Shown piece by piece: positions 1 through 5,820 of a stretch of 19,119 nt of DNA (positions are counted from its first letter, which is position 1; each line of letters begins with the position of its first letter). Below the pieces are notes generated by a model, which ran no database searches, was not told the origin of the DNA, and saw only the letters and a list, made by a program, of their open reading frames with translations. The stretch is taken from contig JAGVAP010000117.1 in assembly GCA_020060215.1 (NCBI GenBank), positions 1 through 19,119 of the forward strand, given 5' to 3'. The DNA is from Deltaproteobacteria bacterium (GTDB lineage Bacteria; Desulfobacterota; DSM-4660; Desulfatiglandales; HGW-15). Both the position numbers and the translations under genes were made by a program.

Positions 1-378
1 ATAGAAGTTGAGCCAGCTCTTCCACCCCAGAGGCCCGAACCCCTCGGCCGTCAACATCACGTCGGGCTGCTCGGAAGAGGTCGCGACCACGGTCAGGGTT
101 TCGCTCCCCCCGTCGTAGGTCACGGATTCGATGGTCACGACATCCCGGGGGAAAGACAAAGGCTCGTCGGCCCATCCCCCGCCGCTGCTCCTTACGGTCA
201 AGATGGGGGGTGGGTCGGTGACTCCTGAAAAGGTCATGCGGTAGAAGTTCCTCCAACTCCTCCACGCCAGCTGCCCCAGTCCCTCGGCCTCGAGAAGGAC
301 CTGAGGCTGCTCGGAAGAGGTCGCCGCCACCGTCAGGTCGCCGCTCGCCCGGTCGTAGGCAACACTCACGATCGCCAC
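1..378 (-). repeat. 240-bp tandem repeat inside the FnIII gene
   Basis: Unit 1 runs from 378 down to 139 (80 codons) and unit 2 from 138 to the window edge (46 codons seen). Over those 46 residues 30 are identical. The pattern begins V-x-I-x-S-V-x-Y-D, passes through an invariant ATSSEQP block and ends W-x-S-W-x-N-F-Y. Unit 1 continues with an SGV-x-DPPP segment and a SSGGGW segment. The composition suggests a beta-sandwich module of immunoglobulin-like type. More copies may lie beyond the window. Confidence 0.9.
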
Positions 379-756
379 GATGTCATCGGCGATTCCGTCG
401 TCGTTTGAATCGTTGTCCGCCTCGCCGGAGTATCCACTCTCCAGGTATTCGGTATCGTAAGCGGTGACCGCAAAATAATAGAGCTGTGTTGCAGTCAGCC
501 CGTGAATGGTAAATTCCACAACCGCCGGGTCGGGGTTTTCGTCCATCGAGAGGGGCATATCGATAAACGAGCCCCCTTCGAGAGCGCCCTCCCCTTCGTA
601 GGGCGGCCCCTGGTCCACATCGTAGTAGACCCGATAGCCTGCGAGATCGGACTCCGGGGCTGCATTCCACTGCAGGGTCACGTCCATGGCATGAGCGTTG
701 CTCAGACAGCAGAACGCGGCGGCAACAAACAGGAGGGCATGGAACTTTCGCATCAT
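1..756 (-). CDS. Exported fibronectin type III protein with 80-residue tandem repeats (C-terminus outside window)
   Basis: The frame is open from an ATG at 756 to the window edge, giving 252 codons with no stop, so the C-terminus is missing. The first 22 residues form a signal peptide: MMRKF, a hydrophobic stretch, then an AHA cleavage motif. Residues about 24-105 look like a fibronectin type III domain (LQWNAAPESDLAGYRVYY near the start, YYFAVTAYD near the end). A short acidic linker (ADNDSNDDGIADD) follows, then tandem 80-residue units, one complete and one cut by the edge. An AAGGGG ribosome site lies just upstream of the ATG. The product is probably periplasmic, surface-attached or secreted, with an adhesive or binding role; that is inferred from architecture only. 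It is divergent from the ychF-like gene. The second ATG (753) is an equally possible start. Confidence 0.85.
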   Translation of the reverse strand, partial: MMRKFHALLFVAAAFCCLSNAHAMDVTLQWNAAPESDLAGYRVYYDVDQGPPYEGEGALEGGSFIDMPLSMDENPDPAVVEFTIHGLTATQLYYFAVTAYDTEYLESGYSGEADNDSNDDGIADDIVAIVSVAYDRASGDLTVAATSSEQPQVLLEAEGLGQLAWRSWRNFYRMTFSGVTDPPPILTVRSSGGGWADEPLSFPRDVVTIESVTYDGGSETLTVVATSSEQPDVMLTAEGFGPLGWKSWLNFY

Positions 757-965
757 CTCGGTCCCCTTCTTTGTCGTTTCCGGTCGGGAGGGCGTATACG
801 GGAGTGGATGGGTCAAAAGACTGGCTCATGCCTAACATCGCCACTGGCACTCTTAAAACAAGGGGAAAAAGGTCTCATTTTCGAAAGATAATTCAGGTAA
901 GAACCCGTACAAAAGGCGTAACGCGCTTACGTAGACGCGCACGAAGCTCAGGCATTGGTTTGACA

Positions 966-994
966 TGGAAAAGGCGGTTCCCATGGCGTATAAT
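966..994 (+). promoter_or_regulatory. Sigma70-like promoter for the ychF-like gene
   Basis: A perfect -10 box, TATAAT, lies at 989-994. A -35 match, TGGAAA (4 of 6), lies at 966-971 with a 17-base spacer. Transcription would start near 1001, leaving a leader of about 40 bases before the ATG at 1040. A TTGACA at 960-965 is a better box, but its 23-base spacing is too long. The rest of the 757-1039 gap shows only a short palindrome (CGTAA/TTACG at 917-931) of unknown meaning. Confidence 0.6.
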
Positions 995-1039
995 GCCGCT
1001 GTACTCCGGGATCTCTCTCCGGAAGAAGGGGCTTGGGCG

Positions 1040-2080
1040 ATGAAACTCGGTATCGTAGGCCTTCCCGGCGCGGGAAAATCCACGATCTTCTCGGCGCTGA
1101 CCGGCGCCAGGGGTGAAGAGCCCGCGCAGAAAGCGGGGCGGCAGGACACGAGGATCGGCACGGTCAGGGTCATGGACGAGAGGGTCGCCTTCCTGTCGCA
1201 GCTCTACAAGCCGAAGAAGACCACCTACGCGCAGGTCGAATATCTCCTCCCCTCTGTGCCGGCCGGCCAGGCCGGATCGGAAGGCATGGTGTGGAACCAG
1301 GTCCGTGTTTGCGATGGACTGATTCATGTGGTCAGGAATTTCGCGGGACCCGGAGCAGTGCCGCCCTCGTCTGAGTCGGATTTCCAACGGCTTGAAGAGG
1401 AGATGATCCTCAACGATCTCCTGGTCGCGGAGAAAAGGCTAGAGAGGCTGGACCTGGACAGCCGCAGGGGAATGAAGCCCGATGAAGAGGAGCAGAAGCT
1501 CCTCTTGAGATGCAGGGAGCTGCTGGAAAAGGGCAAGCCGCTCCGCACAAACAGGGAGACCGCCTCATCCCCTCTCCTCCGGGGGTTCACTTTTCTCTCG
1601 GCAAAGCCACAGCTCGTCCTCATCAACAATGACGACGAGGACGAGTCGGCGCCCGAATGGAAAAAACGCCCCGAAGCGGTGGAGAGCCTGGTGGTGAGGG
1701 GAAGGCTCGAGATGGAGATTGGGTCCATGTCGCCCGAGGAGGCAAAGGATTTTCTGGAAGAGTACCATATCGGACGGTCCGCCCTCGACCGGGTGATCAG
1801 GGTCTCTTACGAACTCCTCGATCTCATCTCGTTCTTCACCGTGTTGAATGAAGAGGTGAGGGCATGGACCGTCCCCCGGGGGACGCCCGCGGTGGAGGCG
1901 GCCGGTGCGGTGCACACCGACATGAAGAAGGGTTTCATCAGGGCCGAAGTGGTCTCTTTTGAGAACATGAAGAGGCTCGGCTCGTTTGCGGAGGCAAGGA
2001 AGGCAGGCCAGGCGAGGCTGGAAGGGAAGGAATATATCGTGCAGGATGGGGATATCATCCAGTTCAGGTTCAATGTCTGA
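1040..2080 (+). CDS. YchF/OLA1-like P-loop NTPase with atypical G3 region
   Basis: A 346-residue protein of the YchF/OLA1 family, whose members bind ribosomes and hydrolyse ATP or GTP. The Walker A/G1 motif GLPGAGKST is at residues 7-15. The G4-equivalent is NDDE (197-200), matching the NxxE form that favours ATP in YchF. The last 75 residues are a good match to the YchF TGS domain (VRAWTVPRGTPAVEAAG, GFIRAEVVSFE, EGKEYIVQDGDIIQFRFNV). A charged helical segment lies at about 115-170. The usual G3 motif (DxAG type) is not recognisable: the aligned residues around 66-70 read VEYLL. The frame opens earlier at 965, but that ATG lies in the promoter, so I chose 1040, which has AAGGGG upstream. It may be a paralogue rather than the canonical YchF. 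Family certain, function inferred. Confidence 0.85.
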   Translation: MKLGIVGLPGAGKSTIFSALTGARGEEPAQKAGRQDTRIGTVRVMDERVAFLSQLYKPKKTTYAQVEYLLPSVPAGQAGSEGMVWNQVRVCDGLIHVVRNFAGPGAVPPSSESDFQRLEEEMILNDLLVAEKRLERLDLDSRRGMKPDEEEQKLLLRCRELLEKGKPLRTNRETASSPLLRGFTFLSAKPQLVLINNDDEDESAPEWKKRPEAVESLVVRGRLEMEIGSMSPEEAKDFLEEYHIGRSALDRVIRVSYELLDLISFFTVLNEEVRAWTVPRGTPAVEAAGAVHTDMKKGFIRAEVVSFENMKRLGSFAEARKAGQARLEGKEYIVQDGDIIQFRFNV

Positions 2081-2091
2081 TCGGGTTCAGA

Positions 2092-2143
2092 GGTCCAGGG
2101 TCCGAACGTCCAGGGTCGAATGGCTTTGACCCTGGACCCTGGA
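2092..2143. repeat. Intergenic inverted repeat of GTCCAGGGTC units
   Basis: The gap between the ychF-like gene and argC carries GGTCCAGGGTC (2092-2102) and GTCCAGGGTC (2108-2117), followed by the reverse complement GACCCTGGACCCTGGAC (2128-2144). A transcript could fold into a strong hairpin, but no T-run follows, so it is not a standard terminator. It looks like one of the interspersed non-coding repeats common in this window. Confidence 0.6.
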
Positions 2144-2194
2144 CGGGGGGACCTGTGGACCGGGTTCATGGGTTACAAGGAGAATAGAGGGAAC

Positions 2195-3256
2195 ATGAAA
2201 AAGATAAAGGTAGGCATCATCGGTGCCGGCGGATATGGAGGCTGCGGCGCCATCGAGATCCTGACAGGACACCCGCAGGCGGAGATACGGGCCCTGATCG
2301 ACAAGCAGGACGTAGGGAAACCCATCAGCGACCTCTACCCGCATCTCAAGGGGTTCTGCGATCTGACGATCATGGATCCTTCTGACCCGAATCGTCCCGA
2401 GGATTTCGACGTGGTCTTCTTTGCGACCCCTGACGGGGTGGGCCAGAGGGAGGCCCGCACCTGGCTTCAGAAGGGGGTCAAGGTGATCGACTACAGCGGC
2501 GACTTCCGGTTCAACGACGCCGAGACCTACAAGGGGTACGCGTCTCGGATCGGCAAGAACCCGGACCATGCATCCGCCGATCTCCTGCCCAGGTCTTCCT
2601 ATGGACTGGCGGAGCTGCACCGCAAGGAGATTGCCCGGGCGGATCTGGTGGGCAATCCCGGATGCTTCGCGGTCAGCTGCATCCTCGGGCTCGCCCCCGC
2701 CTTGAAGGAGGGCCTCATCGAACCCGACTCGATTATCTGCGATGCCAAGACCGGGGTCTCCGGGGCGGGAAAGACCCCGAGTGCCACTTTCCATTATCCC
2801 GCGCGCTACGATGCGATGAATGCCTACAAGGTCTCCGGACACCAGCATGTCTATGAGATCGAGAGGGAATGCAGCCTGGCGGCTTCACGGGAGGTGCGGG
2901 TGACCTTCACCCCCCACGTGATCCCCCTCTGCAGGGGAATCCTTTCCACCCTCTACGGCCGCCTCAACCCGGGCAAGGACATCCGCTCCGCCGAGGAGGC
3001 CTATCGTGCCTTTTACAGGGGAGAGCCCTTTGTGAGGGTATTCGGCCCCGGCAGGATGCTGACCACGGCCGATGTAAGGGGGAGCAACTTCTGCAACCTC
3101 CTCCTGAACGTGGACGAGAGGACAGGCAGGCTGATCGTGATCAGCATGATCGACAACCTGGTGAAGGGCCAGGCCGGAAGCGCGGTGCAGAACATGAACG
3201 TCCTCTTCGGGATCGAGGAGACCGCAGGGCTCCTGCACCCGGGGCAGTACCCGTAA
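2195..3256 (+). CDS. argC: N-acetyl-gamma-glutamyl-phosphate reductase
   Basis: ArgC catalyses the third step of arginine synthesis: NADPH-dependent reduction of N-acetyl-glutamyl 5-phosphate to the semialdehyde, in the cytoplasm. The 353-residue product starts with a dinucleotide-binding fold (VGIIGAGGYGG, residues 6-16). It has the catalytic cysteine in GNPGCFAVSC (Cys157), the conserved AKTGVSGAGK segment near 184-193 and a histidine motif SGHQHVYEIE (214-223). Length and motifs fit the standard family. The frame extends to 2120, but those 25 codons come from the upstream inverted repeat. The ATG at 2195 begins the Rossmann strand and has AGAGG and AAGGAG upstream. No other arginine gene lies nearby. 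The neighbour upstream is co-directional, 114 bases away. Confidence 0.95.
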   Translation: MKKIKVGIIGAGGYGGCGAIEILTGHPQAEIRALIDKQDVGKPISDLYPHLKGFCDLTIMDPSDPNRPEDFDVVFFATPDGVGQREARTWLQKGVKVIDYSGDFRFNDAETYKGYASRIGKNPDHASADLLPRSSYGLAELHRKEIARADLVGNPGCFAVSCILGLAPALKEGLIEPDSIICDAKTGVSGAGKTPSATFHYPARYDAMNAYKVSGHQHVYEIERECSLAASREVRVTFTPHVIPLCRGILSTLYGRLNPGKDIRSAEEAYRAFYRGEPFVRVFGPGRMLTTADVRGSNFCNLLLNVDERTGRLIVISMIDNLVKGQAGSAVQNMNVLFGIEETAGLLHPGQYP

Positions 3257-3527
3257 GACGAAGAGGTCTCACGCAAAGGCGCTGAGGCGGCGGGAGATGC
3301 CGCCATTGAAAAAACTTCTCAGACCTTCTATGCGTGTTTGGTTGTTCCGGGGCGGGGGACTTTTGGTTGTTGTGGTGGAATGATATTTTGCAGAGCTTCT
3401 TTTCGTCTGCGGTCTTCTCCCCGCAGACAAAAAAATCCTCTCTGCGGTCTCTGCGTCTCTGCGGTGAAACCCTTCTTGCCTGCTTGGCGGCTTTGCGCCT
3501 TTGCGTGAGACCCCCTTTTCTCTTCCC
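3257..3527. repeat. Non-coding repeat block between convergent argC and the glycoamylase-like gene
   Basis: This 271-base gap has no credible gene. A perfect 17-base inverted repeat bounds it: GTCTCACGCAAAGGCGC at 3266-3282 and its reverse complement at 3495-3511. Inside are low-complexity runs of CTCTGCG and CTTTGCG type, a hairpin GTCTGCGG/CCGCAGAC (3405-3412 and 3421-3428) and a smaller one GGCGGC/GCCGCC (3286-3304). Neither hairpin is followed by a T-run on the + strand, so neither is a textbook terminator, although the convergent position would suit that role. I recall similar CTTTGCGCCTTTGCG repeats in other environmental genomes, unverified here. Confidence 0.7.
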
Positions 3528-5675
3528 TCACTTCTCAGGGCCAAGCGCAAATTCAAAAGGGACGAACTCGAATCGGGTGATGGAGACGTCGACGGGGGTG
3601 TGTTTTCCGACCCTTCCGAAGACCAGGGAGACCTCCTTGATCCCGTGCAGGGCGGGGGTTGCGGGCAGGACGATCTCGGTCTCCGCTTCCCTGCCTTGCG
3701 TCCCCTTGAACCGGGTGAAGATCTCCACGGGAATGGCCGGATGCGGGGACCGGTCTTCCTCGGACCTCTTGAAGGTGATGAGGACGTCCTCCACAGGATC
3801 CCTGGATTCATACCCGATCCGGAGCGTACCATTGGACAGGCTCGCACCGCGGGGCTCGCGGATCTGGAAGCTGACTCCGCCCGGGCCGCCGAGCCGCGAT
3901 TCAAAGGTGCTCCGGGTTCCTTCTCTTTTGAACTGAACCGCACCCCCATCCGCACCCCAGGAGACCGCCTGGTGCTGCGGTGCCAGCACATTCACGGGCC
4001 TCCCGGGTTCATACAGCTTTTCCAGCGCGGAGTTGAGACCCTTGAACTCCAGGTATCGTGCCATGTGTTCGTGGGCCGATCCGATCGCCCCCAGGATCAG
4101 GGACAGGGTGTGGGCGGTCGTCTGGAACCTGATGACTTCCCCGGCGGCTGTGTTGATTCCCTCCCATGGACCGTGGTCCGTGAGCATCCCCGAAATCCTT
4201 GTCCAGTGGGCCTCGAGGAATCCCTCGATCTTCTCGGGGGCCGATCTGTATGCGACTCCCAGGGTATAGAGGCTGGGGGCATGGGTGATCAGGGACTTGT
4301 CCGTAATCGCGACATCGGGGATCCCGATATACCCCGTGTACTCGGTTCCGTTGCCGCTGTATGCCTCGGACAGGAAGCCGGGGAGGTTCCTCCTCCCGGA
4401 GTAATCCAGTGCCATCTCCACGATGTTCTCCAGGCTCCTGTTCCAGCCCGGATTCCGGTGCTCCTGCATGAAAAGGGAGAGCCCCAGCAACTGGAACATG
4501 GACCCCTCCCATGCGGCGAGCGCATGGGTGCCGGTTCCATCCGAGAACGTGTAAGGTTTGATCTTGAATCCTGCGTTTCGGATGGAGATCTCCGGCAGCC
4601 CGAACCGCAGCACGGTCAAGACCCAGGGCCCTCGAAACTCGTTGATGAAATAATTCATCCGCCCCCGGATCCAGTTGCCCCGCCCGTCATCCCAGCCGAC
4701 CATCTGATCCGCCGTGGCATCCCAGCCGAAGAAGAAGGTGCCGGTCTCCTCATCGAAGAGGTGCTCGTATCCCGCCTTCTGGGCCGAGATGAACCCCTCC
4801 ATCTCCTCTCTCAGGCGGGAAACCGACGGCTCATCCCTGACCCCCGGTTCAAGGAGCGCTCCGACCGCCTTGGCGAGCGACGCGGTCAGGTTGACGTTGT
4901 CTCCGAAGATGACCAGGACGGCCCTCTGATCCAGGAGGTTCATGACGGCTCTCTTGAGCGATTCCTCCGCATAGGGTGCCAGGGGACCGTCGAAGTGGGC
5001 TGCGCCGTACCTCTCGCCTCTCCGGACCCTGCCTGTCCGCCCCCTCTGCTCGGGGAGGATCCACCCCTTCTCCTGAAGGGCCTTCCAGATTCCGGCCCCT
5101 GTCTGTTTTCCGAACCTGTCGATGAACTGACCCCTTTTCACCGTCTCCACGAGGGGCCCTTTTCTCGCCCCGCCCTCGATCCCGAGGAAGTTCACCAGCA
5201 GTCCTTTGGCCGAAAGGGAGGGGTTTTTTTGATCCTCACGCAGGCTCCCGACGGCGAGCGAGAGCTTGGCCGCGGCCGAATCCCTGGAGATGTACGGGTT
5301 GTCCGCATCGCCCGCGATGATGTTGGCCAGGAGCTCGATCCATTTGCCGATGGCCGTGAGCTGGGTGAACGACCGCAGGTGAAGACCCCGGTGGGGTTCC
5401 TGGTTCCACCCTTCGACCGGGTAACCCGAGACAGGATCGATGAGCCCGTGATCCGGATTCACGTACCCGAACGCGTTTTCCACAAGAAGCCGCATGTGCT
5501 TGTGGGAGGGGTGGATTCCTGGAAAATGAAACCCCCGATCCACGGGCATCCTCCCCCCCTGCCCCGGTCCGTCGGACGGAGAACCGGCGGCCGGAAGGTC
5601 CGCGGCCATCGCAAGGAGAAGCGCCGCAAGAACCAAGAGGCAAGTACCTCCCTTTCTCTGTGGGGAAATGTGCAT
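3528..5675 (-). CDS. Exported glycoamylase-like (alpha/alpha-toroid) putative glycan hydrolase
   Basis: A 715-residue protein with an N-terminal signal peptide (basic start, then LLVLAALLLAMAADLPAAG). The middle resembles the glycoamylase-like fold (PF10091, as in GH144 and the NdvB C-terminal region): HALAAWEGSMFQLL near 384-397, LPGFLSEAYSG near 431-441, IGIPDVAI near 450-457, THAPSLYTLG near 464-473 and GPWEGINTAAGEVIRFQTT near 502-520. These follow the family order SW.GtmFE, SEsay, GvPglg, PyAs. E390 and E437 are candidate acidic catalytic residues. Residues about 570-715 look beta-rich and could bind carbohydrate. Substrate unknown; beta-1,2-glucan or a surface polysaccharide is possible. 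The ATG at 5675 has a poor ribosome site; a TTG 13 codons later has GGGAGGT nine bases upstream but loses the basic n-region. It lies 145 bases downstream of pilB on the same strand. Confidence 0.65.
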   Translation of the reverse strand: MHISPQRKGGTCLLVLAALLLAMAADLPAAGSPSDGPGQGGRMPVDRGFHFPGIHPSHKHMRLLVENAFGYVNPDHGLIDPVSGYPVEGWNQEPHRGLHLRSFTQLTAIGKWIELLANIIAGDADNPYISRDSAAAKLSLAVGSLREDQKNPSLSAKGLLVNFLGIEGGARKGPLVETVKRGQFIDRFGKQTGAGIWKALQEKGWILPEQRGRTGRVRRGERYGAAHFDGPLAPYAEESLKRAVMNLLDQRAVLVIFGDNVNLTASLAKAVGALLEPGVRDEPSVSRLREEMEGFISAQKAGYEHLFDEETGTFFFGWDATADQMVGWDDGRGNWIRGRMNYFINEFRGPWVLTVLRFGLPEISIRNAGFKIKPYTFSDGTGTHALAAWEGSMFQLLGLSLFMQEHRNPGWNRSLENIVEMALDYSGRRNLPGFLSEAYSGNGTEYTGYIGIPDVAITDKSLITHAPSLYTLGVAYRSAPEKIEGFLEAHWTRISGMLTDHGPWEGINTAAGEVIRFQTTAHTLSLILGAIGSAHEHMARYLEFKGLNSALEKLYEPGRPVNVLAPQHQAVSWGADGGAVQFKREGTRSTFESRLGGPGGVSFQIREPRGASLSNGTLRIGYESRDPVEDVLITFKRSEEDRSPHPAIPVEIFTRFKGTQGREAETEIVLPATPALHGIKEVSLVFGRVGKHTPVDVSITRFEFVPFEFALGPEK

Positions 5676-5788
5676 GGTTCAATGATTGTTTATCGCCGGC
5701 ATGAGTTCAAGGGCCGCCCCCCTTTATTGCACCGCGGAAGGCAGATATGAGGGTGCTGCAAGGCGGCTGGTCAGCTTCGTAACCCGTC

Positions 5789-5820
5789 ATTCCACGATTC
5801 CATCGTTCCATTGTTCCAGG
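5789..5820. repeat. Four tandem 8-base units next to the pilB stop
   Basis: Exact 8-base periodicity with a TTCCA core: ATTCCACG, ATTCCATC, GTTCCATT, GTTCCAGG. The array ends one base before the pilB stop codon at 5821-5823. The remaining gap (5676-5788) shows no gene and no clear promoter for the glycoamylase-like gene. Confidence 0.75.

Noticed and set aside
383..850. A 155-codon minus-strand frame overlapping the FnIII gene start
   Set aside because: It is out of frame with the signal-peptide-bearing FnIII protein and has a random, Arg-rich composition.
781..850. Sigma54-type promoter (TGGC...GGCA) before the FnIII gene
   Set aside because: The GG-to-GC spacing is nine bases rather than ten and the flanking bases match poorly.
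960..994. TTGACA at 960 paired with TATAAT at 989
   Set aside because: The 23-base spacer is too long for sigma70; TGGAAA at 966 gives 17 bases.
965..1039. An upstream ATG (965) extending the ychF-like protein by 25 residues
   Set aside because: That ATG falls in the predicted promoter, the extension has no match to the family, and the ATG at 1040 starts the P-loop strand.
3501..5750. A 749-codon open frame on the plus strand opposite the glycoamylase-like gene
   Set aside because: It is antisense to a gene with a signal peptide and family motifs, its translation is rich in Pro/Gly/Arg/Asp with no domain, and long antisense frames are expected at this GC content.
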